A DNA stretch of 32,452 bases from Wolinella sp052170135 (GTDB taxonomy: Bacteria; Campylobacterota; Campylobacteria; Campylobacterales; Helicobacteraceae). The stretch lies in assembly GCA_052170135.1 (NCBI GenBank), contig JBQNBC010000014.1, positions 1 through 32,452 of the forward strand, read 5' to 3'. Every line of letters starts with the position of its first letter. The stretch's first letter is position 1. The notes beneath the pieces are model-generated. The model saw only the letters and a program-made list of their open reading frames with translations, was not told the origin of the DNA and made no database searches. This document shows positions 8,233 through 15,998 of this stretch, piece by piece. The position numbers were made by a program, and so were the translations under genes.

Positions 8233-10167
8233 TTACAAAAAAGAGGTTGCAGATTGCAACGTCTTAAAGAACTGAATCTTATGCGAACGACAAAACTGAT
8301 TCGCTTCCTCTACCATATCCCCACCAAGAAGAATCGGCAATACTGGATGCTTCCATTCGCGCTCTTTTAAGAGCTTTACAGTAGATAGCGCATCAGTCAT
8401 AAACTGTGGTGTGATAAGCATATATATCAAATCAACATCACTAAACTCATCTACAATCTCAAGTGCCTTCAAATATCGATCAGGCAACGCATCGCCAATT
8501 ATATCTATTGGATTATTGCGCGACCAATGTGGTGGCATTTTCGTATCAAGCATTGCAATCTCTTTGTTGCTTAGCTCATAAAGCTCCTTACCCTGCTCAA
8601 TGAGATAGTCGGTAAGAATAGTCGCTGGACCACCTGCATTTGTGATGATTGCGATTTTCTGCACTTTATAAGTTGGGTCAAACAGCAACGCCTCTATATT
8701 GTCCTCCATCTTTACCCCAACGCTTTCTAGCAATCCTTTAAACATTTCATAATTTCCACTCAAATTCCCAGTATGCGAGAATGCAGCTTTCTTGGATTCT
8801 TCGCTCTTGCCAGTTTTAAAAACATATATTTTCTTTGGTGATCTTCTTATGCTCCGCAAGAATCGCTTGCCATTTTTAATGCCTTCTGCATAGATAGAAA
8901 TGGCCTCACATCGCGGAGAATCAACAAGCATATCAACCATTTCAGCGAAGTTCAAATCGACCATGTTCCCAGCACTGATAAGATGAGAAAAGCCAACATT
9001 CCCACTGTATGCCTTATCCATTAAAGAGGCTAATACTGCGCCTGATTGTGAAATTAGTGCCAAATTCCCCACATGGACATTTGAGCTACCAAAGGTCAGA
9101 TTAAGCCCGCCATCAGCATTAAAATAGCCGAGACAATTTGGCCCTATGACGTTAAAATTATATTCACGCGCAAGCTCGGCAATACGATTCTCATCGGCTT
9201 CATTCCCGCTTTCTTTAAAGCCAGCCGTGATCACGATTAGATTCTTCAAGCCCTTTTTTACAAGCTGCATAATGCTAGGAATTACACTTGAAGTTGGAAT
9301 CACAAGCACTGCCATATCAACCTGACCAGGAATCTCATCTATACTCTGATAGAGCTTTCGTCCAAAAAGCTCACCACCACGTGGATTTACATAAAATAGC
9401 TCACCATTAAAACTCTTGGCGTTTTTAGCCACCGCATAGCCCACTTTGCTAGGGTCAGTAGATGCGCCAATGATTGCCACCGTGCGATTATCAAGAAATT
9501 TTGGGCGATTCTCACGCATTTCACGCGCTTGCTTTGGTGTCTCTCGCATCTTCACGCGCCCATCGACAGCTACTAGCCCACGTTTTGTGAGTTTTATTGG
9601 ATTTAGATCCAGCTCGACAATCTCAGGATTCTCTGCAAGAAGTTTTTGTACTTTTTGGACGATTTCTACTGCGTCATTCATCGTAAAGCTACCGCCACGA
9701 TATCCTTCAAAAAGCCTACTAAACTTTGTCTTTTTCACGGCGCGCACTATCTCGTCTGCGCACGCCTCACTATCGATATAGGTGATATCCTTGTAGAGCT
9801 CAAGATAGATGCCACCCTTACCAAAGAGAATCACGTGATCAAAAATATCATCATCGACTGCACCTATATAAAGCTCCTCGCCATCAACCATCTCACTGAC
9901 CAAGAATCCATCTCCGCTATCTAGTGCAATTCCATGATTAGATAGATTTTGCTTCATCTTTTCGCGCGCCTCAAGGAGCTCAGAATCGGAGTGAATTCCA
10001 ACTATTACGCCACCAACATCACTTTTATGGACGACCTTTGGCGATTCTATTTTTAGCACGACGGGGTAAAAATCAACACTCATATCGCCAACTAGCCCAA
10101 ATCGTGCACACCTTGGTGTCGCTATCCCATACTCTCCAAGCCAAGCATAAAGTTCACTCTCTCTCAT
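8233..10167 (-). CDS. ADP-forming acetyl/acyl-CoA synthetase, single chain with ATP-grasp domain first
   Basis: A 644-residue protein of the ADP-forming acyl-CoA synthetase family (acyl-CoA + ADP + Pi to acid + ATP + CoA). Order: an ATP-grasp (beta) domain at about 1-215 (YPVVLKIES, VHKSDVGGV), a CoA-binding Rossmann domain at about 220-345 (VAIIGASTDPSKVGYAV), then ligase domains with the phospho-histidine context FSHTGNLSG near 470. Fused enzymes of this family often have the alpha part first; here beta comes first. The frame opens at a TTG (10182), but AAAGGA sits well for the ATG at 10167. It lies between pfkA (20-base gap) and pgk, suggesting substrate-level ATP formation from acetyl-CoA. 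The acyl substrate cannot be read from sequence; a protein-acyltransferase-like paralogue is less likely because no GNAT domain is present. Confidence 0.85.
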   Translation of the reverse strand: MRESELYAWLGEYGIATPRCARFGLVGDMSVDFYPVVLKIESPKVVHKSDVGGVIVGIHSDSELLEAREKMKQNLSNHGIALDSGDGFLVSEMVDGEELYIGAVDDDIFDHVILFGKGGIYLELYKDITYIDSEACADEIVRAVKKTKFSRLFEGYRGGSFTMNDAVEIVQKVQKLLAENPEIVELDLNPIKLTKRGLVAVDGRVKMRETPKQAREMRENRPKFLDNRTVAIIGASTDPSKVGYAVAKNAKSFNGELFYVNPRGGELFGRKLYQSIDEIPGQVDMAVLVIPTSSVIPSIMQLVKKGLKNLIVITAGFKESGNEADENRIAELAREYNFNVIGPNCLGYFNADGGLNLTFGSSNVHVGNLALISQSGAVLASLMDKAYSGNVGFSHLISAGNMVDLNFAEMVDMLVDSPRCEAISIYAEGIKNGKRFLRSIRRSPKKIYVFKTGKSEESKKAAFSHTGNLSGNYEMFKGLLESVGVKMEDNIEALLFDPTYKVQKIAIITNAGGPATILTDYLIEQGKELYELSNKEIAMLDTKMPPHWSRNNPIDIIGDALPDRYLKALEIVDEFSDVDLIYMLITPQFMTDALSTVKLLKEREWKHPVLPILLGGDMVEEANQFCRSHKIQFFKTLQSATSFL

Positions 10168-10187
10168 TTTCCATCCTTTCAAGTTTG

Positions 10188-11141
10188 TTAAATCATTCTC
10201 GCTGCAAGCTCTAGAATCTCTTGAGGTAGAGCGCGCTTATCATCACCAACCTCGCTAAGTGGCAAGAATCTAACGTGATTTCCACATTCTGCTACAACGC
10301 CACTACGACCGCCTTGAATAGAATCAAGCGCGCACTGCATAAAGCTAAAACCCATGAGACGATCGCGCAAGATAGGCGCACCACCACGCTGTAAATGTCC
10401 AAGAGTAGTCATTCTCGCTTCGATTCCTATATCATTTTCCAACCACTCTAGCACCTCATGAGAACGCGCAGCCCCTTCAGAAACAATAGCTAAAATATAA
10501 CCCCTGCCATTTTTTAGCTCATCTCTAAGCCGTACACTTTTTGCCTCAAGCAAGCTAGGAATCTCGGGTACGATACACACTTCAGCACCCGAGCTGACGG
10601 CACTCAAAAGTGCCAAATATCCGCAATCTCGCCCCATAACCTCTACAACAAAAGCTCGCCTAAATGAACTAGCTGTATCTCGAAGACGATCAATGCTCTC
10701 TAAAATGACATTTAATGCAGAATCGACACCAAGCGAATAGTCGCTATATGAAACATTATTATCTATTGTCGCTGGGATTCCCACGACTTGAAGCTCATGC
10801 TCGCTAGAAAACTGCCTAAGTGCACGAAGCGAGCCATCACCACCAAGCAAAACAAGAGATGAGATTCCAAGCTTTGAGAGATTTCGATAGGCAATATCGC
10901 GAAAGTAAGAATCTAAAAATCGCTTTGAGCGCGAAGAACGAAGAATAGTCCCGCCACGATGAAGAATCCCTGACGCATCACTACTAAGAGCCTTTTGAAT
11001 GTGATTTTCAATAAGTCCTTCAAGCCCATCATAAATAAAGTATGGCTCATAACCAAGTTCATTTGAATACTCAACAAATCTCTTTATGGCCGGATTCATC
11101 CCAGCGCAATCACCACCAGAACAGAGAAGCGCAACTCTCAC
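10188..11141 (-). CDS. pfkA: ATP-type 6-phosphofructokinase with altered active-site residues
   Basis: A 317-residue PfkA-family protein, near the usual 320: fructose 6-phosphate + ATP to fructose 1,6-bisphosphate. With numbering equal to E. coli PfkA: GGD at 9-11, R72-context, GGDGS at 101-105 (Gly104 indicates ATP rather than pyrophosphate), catalytic D127, MGR, an Arg/His ligand segment LGHLQRGG. Oddities: residue 129, normally Asp (TIDND), is Asn, and residue 124, normally Gly, is Ala. The frame extends upstream, but GTG at 11141 with AAGG seven bases before gives the family N-terminus (MRVALLCSGGD) and overlaps the pgi stop by four bases (GTGA). PFK is missing from H. pylori and C. jejuni, so its presence is notable. 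Confidence 0.9.
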   Translation of the reverse strand: MRVALLCSGGDCAGMNPAIKRFVEYSNELGYEPYFIYDGLEGLIENHIQKALSSDASGILHRGGTILRSSRSKRFLDSYFRDIAYRNLSKLGISSLVLLGGDGSLRALRQFSSEHELQVVGIPATIDNNVSYSDYSLGVDSALNVILESIDRLRDTASSFRRAFVVEVMGRDCGYLALLSAVSSGAEVCIVPEIPSLLEAKSVRLRDELKNGRGYILAIVSEGAARSHEVLEWLENDIGIEARMTTLGHLQRGGAPILRDRLMGFSFMQCALDSIQGGRSGVVAECGNHVRFLPLSEVGDDKRALPQEILELAARMI

Positions 11142-12457
11142 TCGTGAGCCTTTTTGCTCTCTTTTAGCGTGGTGACTTCCAGCCCATTCAATCGCCTTGC
11201 ACCCTCTTTGAGTGCAAATTTTTCCCTCAATCGTCGCTTGCCAAACTCCACACCAGGCTGATTGTAAGTGTTTATCTTTAAAAGCACACCAACACATGAA
11301 GTCAACAACTCATAGTAGTATATCAGTGCGCCAACATTGTGAGAATCAAGCCTATCAATCAGTATCAAATCACTAGGCACGCTCCCCTCGCGCACAGTTT
11401 CCATGGTCGATTCCCTCTGTAAATCTAGTAGCTCTTTAAAACTCGCGCCATTAACAAATTCGGTCGCCTCGAGAAATTTCATCTTTAAATCAGGAATCAC
11501 AGGAGAATCCTCCATGCTGTCACGGATTCCCAAAAATGTAACACTCTTATCACAAGGACCTTGCGCAATAAGCTGTAAAAATGAGTGCTGATCGATACTA
11601 CCGATAAGCGCAACTGGCGTCATACCTGTGCGCTCACCATTGATATTTTTTTTACCTAACGATTCTCCCCATAGTTGGATATACCATGCGTTAAACTCAC
11701 GAAATGCACTAGCATACGAAAAAAGTACATTAGTCGTGAAATGCTCTCTATTTTTTGTGTAAAACAGAGCTTTGTTTAAAATATGCGGAGCTTGCTTGTT
11801 AAAAAATGGCTCACCAATACTGCGCGCACCTTTTAGAATTTTCTTTACATCATAGCCAAGTAGCGCAAGCGGAACAATACCAACAGCACTAAGCACAGAA
11901 AAGCGCCCACCAACACGAGAATCGATGGTAATGCAATATACTTGCTCGCTTCTAGCCCACTGCTCCAAAAGAGAATCGCTATCTGTTATAACAAGAAGAT
12001 GTTCACGATTCTCAGGCTCCAGCAGATTGTATCGAGCAAGGACATACTTTAGGAGCGATGACGTCTCAATTGTAGTGCCAGACTTGCTTATCGCAATAAA
12101 AAGAGAATCATCCCTCCGTACACTCTCTAGACTCTGCATAATTGCTATTGGATCAGTGTGTTCCAAAAAGTGCAACTCTATATCTTTACGCTCTTTTAAG
12201 TGGCAAAGCAGAGAATCGACAGCTTTTAGCCCAAGGCTACTGCCACCTATCCCTACAATGACAATGCTCCTAATCTTGCTTAAAAAGCCCTCTCGATTCT
12301 TGATAAATTCCCTAGCATCATCAACTGCACGCGTCTCAAATGGCAGATCATAATACGCACTAACGCCACTAGCACGTTCACGCTTCACAAGCTCCAAAAG
12401 TCCACTGAGCTCAAATTCATCAAATTTAGTCTCAAAAAAATGTTGAAATTCAACCAT
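11138..12457 (-). CDS. pgi: Glucose-6-phosphate isomerase
   Basis: A 439-residue phosphoglucose isomerase (glucose 6-phosphate to fructose 6-phosphate), shorter than the ~550-residue E. coli form, as in other bacterial short-type enzymes. Seen: VGIGGSSLGLKA near residue 70, the sugar-phosphate loop SKSGTTIETS near 125, GGRFSVLSAVG near 180, the catalytic-Glu segment WGESLGKK near 268, and the C-terminal NTYNQPGVEFGK, whose Lys is the ring-opening/base residue region. The start at 12457 lies 16 bases after gap; the stop overlaps the pfkA GTG by four bases. Its product is the substrate of the next enzyme in the operon. Confidence 0.96.
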   Translation of the reverse strand: MVEFQHFFETKFDEFELSGLLELVKRERASGVSAYYDLPFETRAVDDAREFIKNREGFLSKIRSIVIVGIGGSSLGLKAVDSLLCHLKERKDIELHFLEHTDPIAIMQSLESVRRDDSLFIAISKSGTTIETSSLLKYVLARYNLLEPENREHLLVITDSDSLLEQWARSEQVYCITIDSRVGGRFSVLSAVGIVPLALLGYDVKKILKGARSIGEPFFNKQAPHILNKALFYTKNREHFTTNVLFSYASAFREFNAWYIQLWGESLGKKNINGERTGMTPVALIGSIDQHSFLQLIAQGPCDKSVTFLGIRDSMEDSPVIPDLKMKFLEATEFVNGASFKELLDLQRESTMETVREGSVPSDLILIDRLDSHNVGALIYYYELLTSCVGVLLKINTYNQPGVEFGKRRLREKFALKEGARRLNGLEVTTLKESKKAHE

Positions 12458-12473
12458 TTGCTACACTCTTATT

Positions 12474-13466
12474 TTAGTGTCTCCCAGCCCAAAGTGCCAT
12501 ATCTACTAGGCGATGAGTATACCCCATCTCATTATCATACCAAGCAAGCACCTTAGCACTCTTTTCGCCAACAACAACTGTGCAATCAGGTACAAAAATT
12601 GCACTATAAGGCGAACCTATAAAATCACTTGAAACACGCTTATTATCATCGACTAATACAAGCCCATTAAATGTGCTATTTTGAGCTACTCTCATTGCTT
12701 CATTTATCGATTCTTTACTGACGCTTTTTGCAAAATTTACACTCAAATCAACAAGCGAAACATCTGGCGTAGGGACACGTACAGCAAATCCATTTAGCTT
12801 GCCATTCAACTCTGGCATAACAAGCCCAATAGCCTTTGCTGCGCCAGTTGAAGTCGGTATCATATTTATAGCAGCAGCCCTAGCACGGCGCAAATCTTTA
12901 TGTTTTACATCTAGGATATTTTGATCGTTTGTATAGCTGTGAATGGTCGTCATAAGACCACTCTCAATGCCGAAATTTTCATGCAAAATTTTAGCAAGTG
13001 GTGCAAGACAATTTGTAGTACAGCTAGCATTTGAAATCACCGATTCCCCGTTATATTGCATATGATTTACCCCATAGACAAAGGTCGGCGCATCATCAGC
13101 AGGAGCTGAGATTACCACCTTCTTTATCCCACTGCGCAAGTGCACAGAGGACTTTTCTAACGAGTTGAATACACCCGTACACTCAATAACAACCTCTGCC
13201 CCACTCTCGCCAAATGATATTTTTTTAGGATCGCGGTCATTGTAGATTCTTACGCTCTTGTTATTTCCGATACGCAACGTCTGCTCATCGAGCTTCTCTG
13301 CATCATATCCACGATGCACAGAATCGTATTTTAAGAGATGCAAAAGTGTGTCAATGGATGCTGTAGTATTTAGTGCGACTAGCTCTATATCATCTCGCTC
13401 GCCTATCACTCTACACGCGCATAGCCCTATTCTTCCAGTCCCATTGATTGCCACTTTTAGTGCCAT
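12474..13466 (-). CDS. gap: Glyceraldehyde-3-phosphate dehydrogenase, GapB-like cofactor site
   Basis: A 330-residue phosphorylating GAPDH. Seen: Rossmann motif INGTGRIGLCA (usually GFGRIGR), catalytic Cys in SNASCTTNCLAP, HSYTND, the PTSTGAAKA phosphate loop and WYDNEMGY at the C-terminus. At the end of beta-2, where NAD-specific enzymes have Asn-Asp (the Asp binds the adenosine ribose), this protein has N33-T34-T35. Loss of that Asp also occurs in NADP-using GapB of B. subtilis, so NADP use is inferred but not shown. First gene of the operon; AGGAG lies seven bases before the ATG. A second GAPDH elsewhere in the genome is possible, as in H. pylori. Confidence 0.95.
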   Translation of the reverse strand: MALKVAINGTGRIGLCACRVIGERDDIELVALNTTASIDTLLHLLKYDSVHRGYDAEKLDEQTLRIGNNKSVRIYNDRDPKKISFGESGAEVVIECTGVFNSLEKSSVHLRSGIKKVVISAPADDAPTFVYGVNHMQYNGESVISNASCTTNCLAPLAKILHENFGIESGLMTTIHSYTNDQNILDVKHKDLRRARAAAINMIPTSTGAAKAIGLVMPELNGKLNGFAVRVPTPDVSLVDLSVNFAKSVSKESINEAMRVAQNSTFNGLVLVDDNKRVSSDFIGSPYSAIFVPDCTVVVGEKSAKVLAWYDNEMGYTHRLVDMALWAGRH

Positions 13467-13667
13467 TGCACAGCTCCTAGCTTAAAGTTAAATTTGGCGA
13501 AAATCCTACAATATCTAGCCTTAATAACACGTGGCAAGCACATGAAAAAAGTACAAGTCAAACAACCCATATACATTCACCATCTATTCACATGGATTCT
13601 TAAACCATATAGAATAAAACTTGCCACTTATTTCCATATGCTTTTGATTCTTGTAAATATAAGAATC
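13467..13667. other. Spacer between selD and gap with an inverted repeat
   Basis: About 200 AT-rich bases. The gap upstream sequence includes AGGAG and AT-rich hexamers that could serve as -10 elements (e.g. around 13505-13525, minus), but I cannot choose one. A perfect 7-base inverted repeat, GATTCTT / AAGAATC with an 8-base loop, occupies 13646-13667 directly after the selD stop; it lacks a T-run on the minus strand, so it is a weak terminator candidate at best. Confidence 0.4.
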
Positions 13668-14702
13668 TCACGCTAAATAGAGGCGTTTATCACCCTTTGC
13701 TATAACTTCTCCAACTATCGCTGCACTCTCAATTCCTCCTGATTTGAGCTTATCAAGCAACCTTGGCGCATACTCTCTTGGAAGGGAAAAAAGAAGCCCC
13801 CCGGAAGTCTGCGCGTCATAAAAAATCATAGCCTCATCGACTGTAACCGTGCATTCAACATGAGTTAGCGACTCGAGATACTTTTTATTTGCATAGCTTC
13901 CACCAGGGATTATTCCCATTTTTGCAAGCTCTAAGGCCTCACTAAAATATGGCGTCTCGCTGGCAAAAATACGAATGGAGTTTTCACCACACATCTCAAG
14001 GGCATGACCAAGTAAGCCAAAACCTGTAACATCTGTACATGCGTGTATCTCAAACTCGCTAGCAATGAGCGCAGCGTAGAGATTTAGATCAGCCATCACA
14101 CTCCCAGCTTCGCGCTCCGAGCTTTCACTTGCCATGGATGCCTTTATTGCGGTCGTAAGTATCCCCATGCCAAGAGGCTTTGTAAGTATCAGCGCATCAC
14201 CATCGCGAGTTGTATTATTACGCCAAATTCTCTGCGGATTGACGATTCCAGTTACGCTTAACCCATACTTTTGCTCGCCATCATCAATGGTATGCCCGCC
14301 TATTAGCGTGCCGCCACACTCGAGAATCTTTGACAATCCACCCTGTAAAACCTCAATAATCATCTCTTCACTCAGATGACACCGATCCCACATTAGCAAG
14401 TTTAGTGCAGTCTTTACACTGCCTCCCATTGCAAATACATCACTAAGAGAGTTTGCCGCAGCAATTTGACCGTATAAATACGGATCATTCACCACGGGCG
14501 TAATAAAATCCGCCGTCTGGACAAGCGCAAGCTCTTGAGATAGTTGATAAACACCAGCATCATCACTACCATCAAAACCAACTAGAAGCGCGTCGTTACG
14601 TGACTGAATGAGTTTATTGGATAGTTGTAACAGGTCACCCGGACCTACTTTCCCAGCTCAGCCAGCTACTTTGACAAATTCAGTGATTCTGACTTTATCC
14701 AT
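13668..14702 (-). CDS. selD: Selenide, water dikinase containing selenocysteine (UGA read as Sec at residue 15)
   Basis: SelD makes selenophosphate from selenide and ATP for Sec-tRNA synthesis. The uninterrupted frame starts only at 14495, but it continues in phase to an ATG at 14702 with a strong AAAGGAGGTG ribosome site. The extension contains one in-frame TGA (14658-14660), at the catalytic position: VKVAG-U-AGK, equivalent to the family Cys, with the essential Lys at 18. Residues after it (PGDLLQL, LLVGFDGSDDAGVY, QTADFITPVVNDPY) are typical SelD. The full protein would be 344 residues, the normal length. Later motifs GGHTIDDGEQKYGLSVTG and CTDVTGFGLLGH are intact. A hairpin follows the UGA at SECIS distance. 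A stop mutation is the alternative but would have to hit exactly the redox residue. Confidence 0.9.
14628..14660 (-). promoter_or_regulatory. Putative bacterial SECIS element of selD
   Basis: On the minus strand, after the UGA at 14660-14658 and 16 bases of spacer including the 5' stem arm, there is AGGUC, loop CGGGU, GACCU: a perfect 5-bp stem extendable by two G-U pairs and one A-U pair. The apical loop contains G-G-U-like bases and lies about as far from the UGA as in E. coli fdhF. This is the expected SelB binding site for Sec insertion. Folding was done by eye. Confidence 0.7.
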
Positions 14703-14933
14703 TCGCCACCTCCTTTTTGTGTAAATTTTAAAATAAAAAATAGCTAAAGCTGAAATTAAATAAACAATACCTGAGTGTTAGACGAGCATACCATAAAAGG
14801 AAAAACTAAAAAACCATAGCGACAGCACAGACATAAAATGATAGATTTCAAAGAAGAGTAGATAAAGAAAGCAAGATACAAAGGAGTATAAAATGGAGAT
14901 GAGCCTAAACGACCATCTCACATAGAAAAGAGC
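14703..14933. other. Spacer between rplS and selD
   Basis: About 230 AT-rich bases. It contains the selD ribosome site, the downstream hairpin of rplS, a second inverted repeat GAGATG / CATCTC (14895-14918) and, on the plus strand, AAGGAG at 14881 followed by ATG at 14893 and ten sense codons (MEMSLNDHLT) ending at TAG 14925. That tiny frame has a good ribosome site but no homologue I know; it may be chance. Confidence 0.4.
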
Positions 14934-14951
14934 TTACTTTCTAAGCTCTTT
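14927..14951 (-). terminator. Hairpin at the end of rplS
   Basis: A perfect 9-base stem (AAAGAGCTT / AAGCTCTTT) with a 7-base loop overlaps the last codons and the stop of rplS. On the minus strand it ends in four T residues, then C. It is a plausible intrinsic terminator with a short U-tract for the ffh-rplS operon. Confidence 0.6.
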
Positions 14952-15290
14952 AATTCTCGCGGATTTACCGCTTCTGTTCCGCAAGTAATAAAGTTTGGCA
15001 CGTCGTACGCGACCAACACGAAGCAATGTAATACTCTCAAGGCTATCGCTATAAATAGGAAAGATTCTCTCTACTCCAACATTGTTTGCACCGATTTTAC
15101 GAATAGTAAAAGTCCTGCCAGTACCAGTACCACGCACAGAGATACAAATCCCCTCAAAGTTTTGAACACGAGTTTTGTCTCCCTCTCGGATCTTAACGCC
15201 TACGCGAAGTGTATCACCAGCTTTAAATTGTGGAACATTCTTGTCAGCTATTTGCGCTTTCTCAAAGCTCTCGATGTATCGATTTCTCAT
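14934..15290 (-). CDS. rplS: 50S ribosomal protein L19
   Basis: A 118-residue L19, full length for the family; it binds 23S rRNA at the subunit interface. Recognisable segments: FKAGDTLRVGVKIREGDKTR, FEGICISVRGTG, FTIRKIGANNVGVERIFP and the basic C-terminal RVGRVRRAKLYYLRNRSGKSA. The ATG at 15290 overlaps the trmD stop region (four bases), so trmD and rplS are coupled. Last gene of the ffh-rpsP-khpA-rimM-trmD-rplS operon. Confidence 0.98.
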   Translation of the reverse strand: MRNRYIESFEKAQIADKNVPQFKAGDTLRVGVKIREGDKTRVQNFEGICISVRGTGTGRTFTIRKIGANNVGVERIFPIYSDSLESITLLRVGRVRRAKLYYLRNRSGKSARIKELRK

Positions 15291-15997
15291 TTTTTACCCT
15301 TATTACATTCTTGAATTTTATACTTTTCATAGAGGTCAGGTCGATAATATTTGGTTTTTGCCAAGGATAGTCCTCTTTTTAGGGCGAAGATTCTAGCGTG
15401 ATTACCCTTTGAATACTCTGAAGGCGCGCTTATACCACCACATATATCACGAGCACGAGTAAACACCGGTGCCTCCAATAGCGAATCCTCAAAGCTCTCA
15501 CCAAAGAGCGATTCTTCATTTCCAAGCACATTAGGAATCTGCCTCGCAATTGCATCACAAAGCACAAGCGCAGCCACCTCTCCACCGGTTAAAATATAAT
15601 CTCCAATGGAAAAAAGCTCATCAGCACGCACCTCTACCGCCCGCTCATCGATACCCTCGTACCTCCCACAGACAAACACAATATGTACCTCCTTATGCGC
15701 TAACCTGCTTGCGTCATTACGAGAAAATCGCTTCGCAGCTGGCAATAAAAACACGGTATGCGACTGCGGAGAGCACACAAAATCAAGTGCGTGAACAACA
15801 ACCCTAGGCTCAATCACAAGCCCAGCACCACCGCCAACTTGATAATCATCAACCTTTTTAAATCTATCTTCACTAAAATCGCGCAGATTGACAATCTCGA
15901 TCTCAATCAATCCATCACTTATTGCACGCTTAAGAATCGAGTCTTCAAAATAACCAGATATAAGTCGTGGAAACAGTGTCAAAAAGGTGAATTTCAC
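15287..15997 (-). CDS. trmD: tRNA (guanine-N1)-methyltransferase TrmD
   Basis: A 236-residue SPOUT-class enzyme that makes m1G37 in tRNAs reading CNN and some CGG codons, using S-adenosylmethionine. Seen: N-terminal FTFLTLFPRLISGYF, DDYQVGGGAGLVIEP, the trefoil-knot elements VFVCGRYEGIDERAVE near residue 110 and SIGDYILTGGEVAALV near 130, and the C-terminal APSEYSKGNHARI. The length is typical. It starts one base after rimM ends and overlaps rplS by four bases. Confidence 0.97.
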   Translation of the reverse strand: MKFTFLTLFPRLISGYFEDSILKRAISDGLIEIEIVNLRDFSEDRFKKVDDYQVGGGAGLVIEPRVVVHALDFVCSPQSHTVFLLPAAKRFSRNDASRLAHKEVHIVFVCGRYEGIDERAVEVRADELFSIGDYILTGGEVAALVLCDAIARQIPNVLGNEESLFGESFEDSLLEAPVFTRARDICGGISAPSEYSKGNHARIFALKRGLSLAKTKYYRPDLYEKYKIQECNKGKK

Positions 15998-15998
15998 T

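Noticed and set aside
11142..11297. PfkA starting 52 codons upstream of the GTG at 11141
   Set aside because: The extra residues overlap pgi, do not resemble PFK, and the GTG at 11141 has a ribosome site and gives the family N-terminus.
13668..14495. SelD as an N-terminally truncated or frameshifted pseudogene starting at 14495
   Set aside because: The upstream sequence continues in phase, encodes conserved SelD residues, has a strong ribosome site, and the only stop is TGA exactly at the Cys/Sec site.
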